64,000 nucleotides of DNA, taken from contig CM042690.1 of assembly GCA_023614405.1 (NCBI GenBank), forward strand, positions 663,284,802-663,348,801, written 5' to 3'. The position numbers and the translations under genes are program-made. The DNA comes from Avena insularis. Taxonomy: Eukaryota > Streptophyta > Magnoliopsida > Poales > Poaceae. Positions 36,401 through 46,080 of the stretch are shown here, piece by piece. Position 1 is the stretch's first letter, and each line of letters begins with the position of its first letter. The notes beneath the pieces were generated by a model. It did not search any database. It saw only the letters and a program-made list of their open reading frames with translations, and was not told where the DNA came from.

Positions 36401-37624
36401 CATCTTCATCGTCGGGCCAATCTCTAATGGAAGAGAGTTTACCGGTGGGTCGCTTGGTCGCGTCCGCCATCGGCAGGAACATCTCCTAATCCGGCTCCTC
36501 CACATCCGAGGTGTCTCGATCAGGTGCCCATTTGAGAGAAGGCTCGGTGCCATCCTCAAGGGTTTGCTGAAGGAGCATCTAAGGGAAAGAAAAGACAAAG
36601 GGATTAAACATACAACAAAAACCGACATATGATACAATTCGGAGAAAGTTTGGGGCACGAGACTTACCGCGGGGGGAAGCCTATCTCGGCAGAAGTGTTC
36701 GATCCCCCACGTCCACTCAGCCAAGAAGTCCTTCTTAGTGGTGAAGAGGGCCTTGACCCGGCGGAAGATCTTGGTGTTGCTCAACTCAAATGAGGAGGTC
36801 CGGTTGGGGTCACGGCCCCAGCTCATGTGGCAAACTTTGTGAGTATGTTTCTGGAGGGGGGAGATCCGGTTGCGGACGAATGTAATCATCGTGTCCTCAT
36901 TGCGCAACCCCAAGTCTTTCAGCTCCTAGAACCTTTTGTTGACTTGGTTCGCTAGGATGGTGGGCTTCTTGGGGACCGCGTCCCACAGATCCGGATTAGG
37001 AGGACCCAGAGCGTAAGGGCGCAGCCGGATCAGATCCCCAGTTGTGCTGTTCCGGACATAGAAGAAGGTTCGGGCCCAGCCCTTGCACGAGTCAAGCCCC
37101 CTAACTCGGGGAAAGATAGACTGTTTCCGGGGGGAGATGGAAGCTATGCCGAACTGCGTGAGCTGCTTGTCCTCCGAATTAAGCTGGATGTTCGGAATCA
37201 CGTTCCGGCGAAGGCCAAAGAACCAGATCCAGAGCTCCTTCGCGGGCCACAGTCCGGCGTAGCCTTCAATGGTGGAAGCGAAGGCAGAGAGAGAGGTGAT
37301 GGCATTAGCCGGAAGGTGATGCGGCTGAAGCTCATACGTATCGAGCCAGTCGTGGAAAAATCACTAACTAGGAGACCAAACCCGCATTGGAAGTGAGATA
37401 GAAACACCACATACTCACCCTGATTGGGTGAGGGGGCAAGCTCGGCGGCAGCGAGGCATGCGGTGACACCCTCCGGGATGCGCCTGGTGAGATACAGCCA
37501 GTCCAGGTCATCCTCGCAAACCCAGGATCCCACCCACGCGCCGCGGTCGGCGTTCGCCGCGGTCGGCGTTCGCCGTGTCTTCCTCCATCTCCTGCTCTAT
37601 GACGGCGAGCTCCTCCTCTGTCAT
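33474..37624 (-). pseudogene. Antisense spliced gene of element E (putative gypsy-type transposon protein)
   Basis: Runs opposite to pol. By comparison with D the exons are 37624-36668, 36578-36115, 36035-35226, 34872-34770, 34692-34639, 34535-34202 and 34119-33474, all with GT...AG introns; five donors are GTAAGT. Exon 1 encodes a domain like the grass 'putative gypsy type transposon' family (FPRVRGLDSCKGWARTFFYV). Exon 2 ends in a basic, NLS-like stretch, exon 3 is Ala/Pro/Gln-rich, exons 4-6 are coiled-coil and exon 7 has an acidic tail. Lesions: frameshifts in exon 1, TAG in exon 2 (near 36489), the exon 3 acceptor changed from AG to AA, about 35 bp lost from exon 6, and TAG in exon 7 (near 34061). 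Function unknown. Confidence 0.85.
34904..35095. repeat. 59-bp minisatellite, three units, in intron 3 of the antisense gene
   Basis: Units begin GTGCATATTCGA at 34904, 34963, 35022 and (partial) 35081, exactly 59 bp apart. It lies within intron 3 (35225-34873). Element D has nine units in the same intron. Confidence 0.95.
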
Positions 37625-38345
37625 CTCAAGATCACTATCCTCACTAACGCTAGCAGCGGTGGGAGGCAGTGGCCGAGACTGGCGAGGACCCGTGGCGGAG
37701 GAGATGCATGAAGATGGCGGCGACGCTAGTGCGCGTGGAAGCAGTGCGGCGACGGTGCTGCTACTCAGATGCGGTGGCGGCGGCGCTGTCGCTAGAGTGG
37801 AAGAAGAAGAAGCAGAGGCAGAGGGGCGCGGAAGTGGGGAAAGAACCCAAGGGGCACACCCCACCCCTATTTACCACGCCCTTAAGGGGTAGTGGGATCG
37901 CGCTGTGCGGGCGGGCCACACGGTGTGACCGTCTATAACCCGGATCAACCAATCAGCAGCGAGCCACAAGAGAGGCCACATGGCGCAGGAGATCCCATGA
38001 CGTGATGTTATGATGCAGTTAACGAGGAGACATGCACGATGAGACGTGTGCTACAGTAATAACTGACAATTACTACGGCGGTTACTGGCGTAGGCCCTTA
38101 AAATGAGGCAAGGGTAATGATTAACCTCCACGTGGGGAAGCATACAAGAGAAGGAAGAATGACCCGGATGAATATGAGGTGACCCGACCAGCGAGTGAAA
38201 ACTCAGAATGTGCCAAGGGAAAGTGAACCTATGAAAATCCGGACTATGAGGTAACTCGGAAAGAGAGCCAGAGGATCGATAAAATTGAACCTGCTGTGGC
38301 CTAAGCGGCTAAGGCAGCTAAGACCGCACCAGCTTCGGGGACTAA
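37625..38345. other. Promoter side of the antisense gene and 3' end of element E
   Basis: On the minus strand this is the 5' flank of the antisense gene; a possible TATA-like GGTAAATAGGGG is near 37868-37879. On the plus strand it is the untranslated 3' end of the element, finishing in the polypurine tract CGGGGACTAA just before the LTR. The same layout is found in D at 44227-44943. Confidence 0.65.
38334..38345 (+). other. Polypurine tract of element E
   Basis: TTCGGGGACTAA ends directly at the 3' LTR, where plus-strand DNA synthesis would start. The same motif ends at 44943 in D. Confidence 0.8.
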
Positions 38346-39165
38346 TGTTGGGGGGATACCCCCGGGTATGGTCATGCCGGGGTATAAAGGCCGAGTTAGG
38401 CGAGGTACGGCAAGGTCAAAGCAGATGCTGGCCGAGTCACCTCAAGGCAGGCCGAATCACGGGGTAACCCGGACCAGGGGATGTCCACCTAACTGGGTCT
38501 CAGCCGACTTATATCGTAAGTCGGTGAGATGTATCTAACTTGTATGCAGGTACAAGTGTGGCCGGATCTACTAGGTACGATCTGGGTTATACCAAGCTTA
38601 CAAGAGAAGGAAGGTATCTCGCTGGTCAAATGGTGACCACTGTACACAGAGCGTGAGCAAAGCAGACAGAGGCCAGGACCACCGAGGAGTGGCCGACAAA
38701 GGTGACGAAGCCTATGTCGGGTGACGCGGGCGCCGCAGGGGCTCACGTAGCCTCTGCATGGATGAAATTGGGTTAAAGTGACCTAGCCGGCTTGCTATTT
38801 TGGGAGGAGGCATATTCCCTAGAATATGCCTCCACGTATGCCCTAATTGGAGACCTACCCGCTCCTATATAAGGAGCGCTAGGGCCTCTGTAGAAGGGGT
38901 TGATTTTTACTTGGTTGGTCTTAAACAGATTGAGCTCTAGTGAGTTGTGGGGGTTCCTGAGAACTAGCTAGCGGTGAGAGTAAGAGAGTCCCTTCTTCCT
39001 CCTCTCCCCAATATAGCTCGAGGAGGATTTGTAATCTATGGAAGTGAATCAAATAGAAAGCTACTGTGTGTGGAATCACCACACTATCCCTCCCTGGATT
39101 CCCCTAGTGCATTTAGTCCCCACCTTTAGCCTATCCATGGCATCTGCCTTGACACCACCACGACA
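38346..39165 (+). repeat. 3' LTR of element E
   Basis: 820 bp, TGTTGGGGGGATACCCC to CCACCACGACA, with TATATAA at 38876-38882. Most of it pairs with the 5' LTR of E, but a stretch of about 80 bp after the TATA box (38900-38985) differs sharply in sequence and length. Confidence 0.92.
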
Positions 39166-39170
39166 GTGAT
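39166..39170. repeat. Right target site duplication of element E
   Basis: GTGAT, matching 23803-23807. Confidence 0.92.
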
Positions 39171-39677
39171 ATTTATTGTTTTCTGTTTTTATTATTTATG
39201 TGTCGGCTGGCGTAAGTTTCTTCTACCTAAGCCAGATTAGTAGTGTGTGAGCACCAAAAACTCAACTCTTCGATTTGCTGCTGTCCAACAAGATTTGGCT
39301 TCATGGCAAGCAAGAGAACAAGTTTGGAATTGCGTAGCACATGAAAAACGACTAAGGAAAAGAACTTAATCGAGCCGACATTTGTTATTCGGACTAACCT
39401 TATGCTTACTTTATGTTTACTATGTTGAGTTATTTTGAGCTAATCCTAAAGTTTCCAAGTATTGTTAAGTCAATTTTTGAAGCTCGGACTCGTAAGTCAT
39501 AAAACCGAACCAAGGTAGACACGAGCCGAGCCAAGAAATTGGAGAAACAAGAAAATGAAACTCGGGGACTACGCCCAAGTTAATCCGGCACAAGCAACTT
39601 AGTAGCAAAATATAACTTGTGTGCTTAATACATTTGCACCCGGCATACCGGGATCTGATAAACTGTAAAGTGTTTGA
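39166..39677. other. Spacer of element D between pol and the antisense gene
   Basis: About 510 bp continuing the D sequence after the insertion of E. It aligns with 32961-33473. Non-coding; it has a PPT-like CTCGGGGACTACGCC near 39561. Confidence 0.75.
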
Positions 39678-42600
39678 TCAAGGAGCAGCAGGGGGAGGTA
39701 ACTCGGCACCAGCAGATGGAACTCTGGCCTCGGCTTCAGCATCGTCTTCACCTTCTTCGACGTCCGAGGCTTCGTCCTCCTCCTCGTCACCCGAACCATC
39801 TTTGACATATTCGTCATCAACAGTGCTAAGGAAACTTGGTCCCTCGTTCCATTGATGGATGGGGGCATACTGAATGAGGCTATGGGCGCAAACCGTGCAC
39901 CGAGCTATCCAATCCGGATCATTAGACCACCTTGATCCGGTGCGCATGCGCTGAAGAAGATTGAGGTTGATTTTCTCATACCATGTGAGCACGTAGTGGA
40001 GGACGATTTCAGCTCCGGCGCATCCAGCGAATTCCCTCCAAAGGTCAAGCTGGGTCTCGCACTCCATTAACTTGGCAATAAGAGCAGTGGCCCCCTCCAG
40101 AGTATCTTCATTAGGACAAAAGGCATTGAAGATCCGGATTGCCACATCCAGGATATCCTTACAATAGTTCTTCACGATCTCAATGCGAGAAGATAAGATG
40201 ACCAGCAGGTCCTCCATGTCATAGGGAATAATTTTAGCGCCAGGACCAACTGGGGTACCCCTCTTCTAGCAGAACTTGGCAATGGTAGTGGTTGCAATGG
40301 CATCACCCTCCGGAAATTTGTCTGAAAACAAGACAAGTGAAATAGGTGAGGGAGGTTGACCCGGAGAGATTCATGCCGGCAGAAGGAAAAAACTTACGAG
40401 AAATATGGCTGTGGATCCGGGTCAGCTCCTTGGTGCAGTTATCACGCCTCTTCTGGAGTTGCACAAGTTCAGCATTCGCCGACTCAAGCTTAGTGTCGGC
40501 CTCTTTCAGCAGTTCTTGATCCTTGGCAATTTGGAGGTTCAGGTGTTCTCGCTCTTTAGTAAAATCTTGGCCAGCTTTATCCATCTCGGATTTGTGGAGC
40601 GCCTTGAGTTTTTTCATTTCTGTCTTAAGTTTGGCAATCTCATCATCTTTGGTCCGGAGGAGAGCGAGCTCATCATCCTTGTTCTTGAGTTCGGCCTGAT
40701 GCTGCCCTGCTTGTTCGAGAAAATGCATCATCATGTCAGGCACGGGCACACTATCTTCAAGAGATGCTGAAATAGTTTGTTGACCCGGCAAAGCCGAGGT
40801 ATGAATATTTGCCGAGCCAAGAAGAAAAGGAGATAGAGCGCAGAGGAAGATTAAGCAAAAATGACTTACCCTTTATCTGGTCCAAGTTTTTCCTCATATG
40901 GATGTTCTCGGCCTCCACTCTGGCTGCCCAATCCGAATGACAGATTAGTTCGGCGGAAAAAGACAAAGAGAAATGGGAAAAATGCCAAGGAAAAACTTAC
41001 CCCTTTTCTCGAATTCGGCGAGAAGTGTAGTATGTTTCGAGCGCAGCATCTTATGTGTGTCCAAAAGACGCTGAAACTCAGCGCTCCGGCGATTGGTAGT
41101 CACCTGAAAAGAGTATAGAAGGATAGCGTAGTCATGTGCATATTCGAAGTGTACAAAATTCGGGCCAAGTGGAACTTAACCCGGCTCTAGGTGTGTGCAT
41201 ATTCGAAGTATACAAAATCCAGGCCAAGTGGAACTTAACCCGGCTCTAGGTGTGTGCATATTCGAAGTGTAAAAAATCCGGGCCAAGTGGAACTTAACCC
41301 GGCTCTAGGTGTGTGCATATTCGAAGTGTACAAAATCCGGGCCAAGTGGAACTTAACCTGACTCTAGGTGTGTGCATATTCGAAGTGTACAAAATCCGGG
41401 CCAAGTGGAACTTAACCCGGCTCTAGGTGTGTGCATATTCGAAGTGTACAAAACCCGGGCCAAGTGGAACTTAACCCAGCTCTAGGTGTGTGCATATTCG
41501 AAGTGTACAAAATCCGGGCAAAGTGGAACTTAACCCGGCTCTAGGTGTGTGCATATTCGAAGTGTACAAAATCCGGGTCAAGATGAACTTAATCCGGCTC
41601 TAGGTGTGTGCATGTTCGAAGTGTGCAAGATCCGGGCCAAGTGGAACTTAACCCGGCTCTAGGTGTGTGCATATTCGAAGTTACTAAGGAGCTACACTAA
41701 TTCTCTAAGTAGCATCCGACCGAGTAACAAGTTACTCCCCCGGAGGCCTAGGGACTAATGGTTATATGACTAAGCACTAGTGCATGTTAAAGAAAAGACG
41801 AAGTAGCGTACCTCCATCATCCGACCCGCAAGGTTGATAGCCTTGGCGGCTGTGTTCATCTGTGCCGCAAACTCGGCTGGCCCAAATTTCTCCGGGAGAT
41901 CGTCGTTATGGACGAACTCCGCCTTGTTCCAGTTGTTAATGAACTCGATCAAGGTCGGAGGATAGCGTTCTCCGCTAAGCATATGGGGCGCGATCAAACC
42001 CTTGGCATGGGCCTCCCTCCTCTCAACTTGTGCAACAATGGGGCTAGTGTGCAATACAAGTTGTGCATCAGCTGACCCGGCAGAGGTGTCCTTCTTCGGC
42101 GGAGTCTTCTTCGAGAGCATGGACGCAAGTGTATGCTGTCCAGCCTCGATAGATGCTGCCCTGGCGGCGTCAGGAGCTTTCTTGCCCTTGGGATGCTGCT
42201 AAGAGGTTGAAGTTTGTGTTGTGGATTTACCCATGGGCACAGCCTTACTGCTAGCCTTGGTGCTGGTCGTGCCTTCTCGCCGAGCCTTGGAAGACTTGGA
42301 CGAGGCAGAGGGAGTTGGTGCTGCTGCTGATGCTTGTGCTGCTGCTGTTGGCGCTGGCGCTGGTGTTTGTGCTGGTACTTGTCTTGGCGAGGGTGCCGTT
42401 GGTACCTCGGCGGTAGCTAGTTGCAGCTGAGCCGAAGTGGAGCTGGGAGCATCTGCTGCCTCGGCAGAGCCACTTCCCTCTGCACCGAGGTTGCCCTCCT
42501 TTGGACGAGGTGGGCTAGAACCTGGAGCAGCCGTTGAACCCTCCTGAATGGGTCTCAACAGGCGCGTATCATCGCCACGATAGGGAGAAGGGATATGTCG

Positions 42601-44226
42601 GAGCGGCGAAGCGATGCCGGACCCACTCTGAGGAACTTCCACCGCAGACCTACCGAATCAGACGACGAACAATAAGTTACAACAGAAGAAAAGCACGAAG
42701 CAGAAAATTGGATAAGGAAGAAATGACTTACTCATCAGAGGTCAAAGGCTCCTTGGGCTTGCGAGCTCTCCGGGTTATGGCCTTGGTCGTTGGCTTGGTG
42801 GCAGCTTTGTCTATGGACTTCTTTCATCTCTTTGTTGGTTTGGAAGGTCCAGAAGAAGAAGCAGAAGCAGCTCCCCTTTTCTTTGACGCGACCGGGACTA
42901 CCTCACCTGTGGCAAGGGGAGGATCTTCATGGATCTGCCCACCCGGGTTAGCTGATGCCGGAAAGGCATAAGAAAGGGGGGCAGCGTCAAATGCTTCCAT
43001 CACCTCAACATATGAATCAACTTTATCATCAGGCCAATCCCTTAAGGAAGAGAAGTTACCGGTGGGTCGCTTGGTGGCATCGGGGAATGGCAGGAACATC
43101 TCCTGATCCGGCTCCTCCTCGTCCGGGGCATCTCGATCATTCGCCCAGTTGAGAGAAGGCTCGGTGCCATCCTCAAGAGTTTGCTGAAGAAACATCTAAG
43201 AAAAAGAAAATGCGAAGTGATCAAACACACAACAAATTCCGACATATGATTTAACTCAGAAAAAGATTGGATCATGAGATTTACTGCGGGAGGAAGCCTA
43301 TCTCAGCAGAAGGGCTCGATCCCCCAGTCCCAATCAGCAGAGAAGTTTTTGTTAGTAGTGAAGAGGGCCTTGACCTGGCGGAAAATCTCGGTGTTGCTCA
43401 ACTCGAATGAGGAAGTTCGGTTGGGGTCAAGGTGCCAGCTCATCTAGCAAAGTTTATGTGTGCGTTTCTGGAAAGGGGAGATCTGGTTGCGGACAAAAGT
43501 GATCATCGCATCCTCGTTGCGTATCCCGACATCCTTTAGCTCCTGGAACCGTTTGTTGACTTGGTTCGCTAGGACAGTGGGTTTCTTGGAGATCCGGTCC
43601 CACAGATCCGGATTAGGAGGACCCGGAGCGTAGGGGCGTGGCCGGATCAGATCTTCAGTCGTGCCATTTCTGACATAAAAGAAGGTTCGGGCCCAGCCCT
43701 TGCAAGAATCAAGCCCCGTGACTCGGGGAAAGACGAACTGTTTCCGAGGAGAAATAGAGGCAGCGCCGAACTGCGTAAGTTGTTTGTCCTCTGGGTCAAG
43801 CTCTCTATTCGGAATCACGTTCCGGCGGAGACCGAAAAACCGGATCCAGAGCTCCTTAGTGGGCCACAATCCGGCCTAGCCCTCTATGGTGGAGGCAAAG
43901 CAAGAAAGGGAAGTGATGGCATTCGCCAGAAGGTGATGCGGTTGAAGCTCGTAGGTGTTGAGCCAATCATGGAAGAAGTCACTAACGGGGAGGCCGAACC
44001 CACGCTGGAAGTGGGAGAGGAACACTACGAACTCACCCGGATTGGGTGAGGGAGCGAGCTCCTTGGCGACGAGGCGGGCAACGACGCCCTCCGGGATACG
44101 GCGCGTGCGGTAGAGCCAGTCGAGGTCGTCCTGGCATACCCAGGACCCAGCCTAGGCGATGCGCTCAGCGTTCTCCGCATCCTCCTCCATCTCCTGTTCC
44201 GCGACAGTGAGCTCCTCTTCTGTCAT
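39678..44226 (-). pseudogene. Antisense seven-exon gene of element D (putative gypsy-type transposon protein)
   Basis: Exons 44226-43285, 43195-42732, 42649-41812, 41103-41001, 40923-40870, 40766-40398 and 40321-39678 total 3414 bases, 1138 codons with the TGA. Intron phases are 0, 2, 0, 1, 1, 1 and the frame is kept through every junction; five of the six introns begin GTAAGT or GTAAAT, the third GTACGC. Exon 1 holds the putative gypsy-type transposon domain (FVVFLSHFQRGFGLPVSDFF, FPRVTGLDSCKGWARTFFYV), exon 2 a basic stretch, exon 3 an Ala/Pro/Ser-rich region, exons 4-6 a charged coiled coil and exon 7 a folded-looking part with an acidic tail. Seven in-frame stops (four in exon 1, one each in exons 2, 3 and 7) break it, but I find no frameshift. 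The start ATG is the best candidate, not proven. Function unknown. Confidence 0.88.
41136..41680. repeat. 59-bp minisatellite, nine units, in intron 3 of the antisense gene
   Basis: GTGCAT starts recur every 59 bp from 41136 to 41667 without a break, then a partial unit. The consensus contains AACTTAACCCGGCTCTAG and ATTCGAAGTGTACAAAATCC. It lies wholly within intron 3 (41811-41104). Confidence 0.95.
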
Positions 44227-44460
44227 GTCTAGGTCGCTGTCCTCACTGGCCCTATCGGCGGTGGGGGGCAGTGCCTTGGACTGGCGCGGACCCGTGGCGG
44301 TGGAGATGTGCGGGAGTGGCGGCGATGCTGGTGCGCGAGGAACGGTGCGGCGGCAGCGCAGCTAAGCAGGTGCGGCGGCGGCGCTGTCGCTGGGAAGAAG
44401 AAGAAGAAGAAGAGGCAAAGGGGCGCTAGGATGGGGAAAAGTCCCAAGGGGAACGCCCCT

Positions 44461-44471
44461 CCTCTATTTAA
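44461..44471 (-). promoter_or_regulatory. Possible TATA box of the antisense gene (D)
   Basis: TTAAATAGAGG on the minus strand, at the same place as GGTAAATAGGGG in element E. Position and A/T content are the only evidence. Confidence 0.35.
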
Positions 44472-44931
44472 CCACGCCCCAGCGGGGTAGTGGGATCGTG
44501 CGGTGTGGTGAGGCCACACGGTGTGGCCGTGTATAATCCGGATCAACCAATCAGAGACGAGCCACAGGAAGGGCCACAGGGCGCAGGAGATCCCACAACG
44601 TGACGTGGTGATACAGTTAACGAGGAGACAGACATGATGTGACGTGCGCAATAGTAACACCTGACATTAACTGCAGCAGTAACTGGCGCAGGCCCTTAAA
44701 ATGAGGCAAAATAATGATCACCCTCCACGTGGGGAAGCGTACAAGAGAAGGAAGAATAATTCAGATAACTATAGGGTGACCCGGCCAGCGAGTGAAAACT
44801 CGGAATGTGCCAAGGGAAAAGCTAGCCAATGAAATTCGGGATATGATGTAACTCGGAAAAAGGAGCAAGTGGCTCGGTAAGATTGAACCTGTTGTGGCCT
44901 TAGCAGCTGAGGCCGCTAAGATCGCACCAGC

Positions 44932-44943
44932 TTCGGGGACTAA
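44932..44943 (+). other. Polypurine tract of element D
   Basis: TTCGGGGACTAA directly before the 3' LTR, identical in form to that of E. Confidence 0.8.
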
Positions 44944-45740
44944 TGTTGGGAGGATACCCCCGGGTAGGGTCACGCCAGGGTATAAAGGCCGAGTTAGCCG
45001 AGGTACGACAAGGTCGAAGCGAGTGCTGGCCGAGTCACCTCAAGGCAGGCCGAATCACGAAGTAACCCGGACCGGAGGATGTCCACCTAACCGAGTCCCG
45101 ACCGACTTATGTCGTATGCCGGCAGGATTTATATAACTTGTATGCAGGTACCGGTGTGGCCGGATTAACTAGGCATGATCCGGGTTATATCAGGCTTGCA
45201 GGAGAAGGAAGGTATCTTGCTGGTCAAAAGGAGGTCGCTGTACGCAGAGCATGAGTGAAGCGGACAGAGGCCAGGACCACCGAGGCGTGGCCGACAAGGG
45301 TGACGCTGCCTGTGTCGGATGACGCTGGCGCCGCAGAGGCTCACGTAGCCTCTGCATGGCTTACGCTAGGGAAAAGAGACCCGATCGGTTTACTATTTTG
45401 GGAAGAGGCATATTCCCTGGAATATGCCTCCACGTATGCCCTAATTGGAGACCTAGCCACCCCTATATAAGGAGGGCTAGGGCATCTGTAGAAGGGGTTG
45501 AGTTTTGACTGGTTAGATCTCTAGTTGGTCCATGAGAGCTAGATAGTGGAGAGAGTAAGAGAGTTCCTTCTTCCTCCTCTCCCCAATACAGCTCAAGGAG
45601 CACTTGTAACCCTTGGAAAGATATTGAATACAACACATCTGTGTGTGGAATCACCACACTATCCCTCCCTGGATTCCTCTAGTGCATATTGTCCCCACCT
45701 TTAGCCTATCCATGGCATCTGCCGTGACACCACCACGACA
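44944..45740 (+). repeat. 3' LTR of Tat element D
   Basis: 797 bp, TGTTGGGAGGATACCCC to CCACCACGACA, TATATAA at 45464-45470. It is the partner of 16132-16928; the right flanking TGCAC (45741-45745) completes the target duplication. Confidence 0.95.
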
Positions 45741-46080
45741 TGCACCGAGGCGGCTAGGTCTTCCTCCTCTCCTCATTATTTCTCTCATATTCTCGCTCCA
45801 AACCCCTCAAAATCCACCTAGAACTCTTGATTCTTCGCGGATTTCGTTCGTTTGAGTGGGGGAATCAACAGATCAGTATATTTCTCTCCCTATCCATGCT
45901 TTATTTTCAGATTTCCATGGTTGAAACTCTCACATTGATCTAGTGGATGAACTCAAGCTTATTTTGTTTTTCCTATTAATTTCTCACGTTAGGATTGAAT
46001 TTTTCCACGTAGAATCGTTCATATGTCATATAGAAACTATATGCCTAAGGTTTTATGGTGAAATTTTTCAGTGCATCACG
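45741..46080 (+). other. Leader of the element B 3' ORF
   Basis: 340 bp of T/C-rich then A/T-rich non-coding sequence that continues the spacer of B after the insertion of D. No gene can be supported. It could be part of a subgenomic or spliced leader, but no splice site pair can be shown. Confidence 0.55.

Larger units (their letters stand above)
23808..39165 (+). mobile_element. Tat-lineage element E, inserted in element D
   Basis: A complete element: 5' LTR 23808-26204 (with solo LTR F1 inside), PBS, gag-pro-pol to 32855, antisense gene 37624-33474, polypurine tract and 3' LTR 38346-39165. A perfect GTGAT duplication flanks it. It belongs to the same family as A and D and is closest to A in its LTR. 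Stops and frameshifts make it non-autonomous. Confidence 0.95.
44227..44943. other. Promoter side of the antisense gene and 3' end of element D
   Basis: Minus-strand 5' flank of the antisense gene, with a possible TATA-like TTAAATAGAGG at 44461-44471 about 235 bp before the ATG. A GC-rich, Pro/Ala-coding-looking stretch at 44240-44400 could be leader or an N-terminal extension. The plus strand ends in the polypurine tract. Confidence 0.6.
16132..45740 (+). mobile_element. Tat-lineage element D, split by element E
   Basis: A complete plus-strand element: 5' LTR 16132-16928, gag-pro-pol to 23696, antisense gene 44226-39678, polypurine tract and 3' LTR 44944-45740. Tat element E (23808-39165) sits between pol and the antisense gene. 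The two outer LTRs are both 797 bp and of one subtype, distinct from the LTRs of E, and the flanks form a near-perfect duplication (CGCAC/TGCAC). These facts show that the run of four LTRs is one element inside another, not a tandem array sharing LTRs. Confidence 0.93.

Noticed and set aside
23697..39170. Reciprocal deletion products: a gag-pol-only element and an antisense-gene-only element
   Set aside because: The apparent missing and gained parts join perfectly at GTGAT once element E is removed, so element D is simply interrupted.
34904..41680. 59-bp repeats as a CRISPR-like array
   Set aside because: Units are contiguous with no unique spacers, and the sequence is plant nuclear. They are an intronic minisatellite.
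42534..42971. Plus-strand open frame of 145 codons in the antisense-gene region of D
   Set aside because: It crosses two introns and two exons of the minus-strand gene and shows no motif.
16132..45740. LTR-internal-LTR-internal-LTR-internal-LTR run read as a tandem array sharing LTRs
   Set aside because: LTRs 1 and 4 form one subtype pair and LTRs 2 and 3 another, and GTGAT flanks 23808-39165 exactly. The structure is one element inside another.
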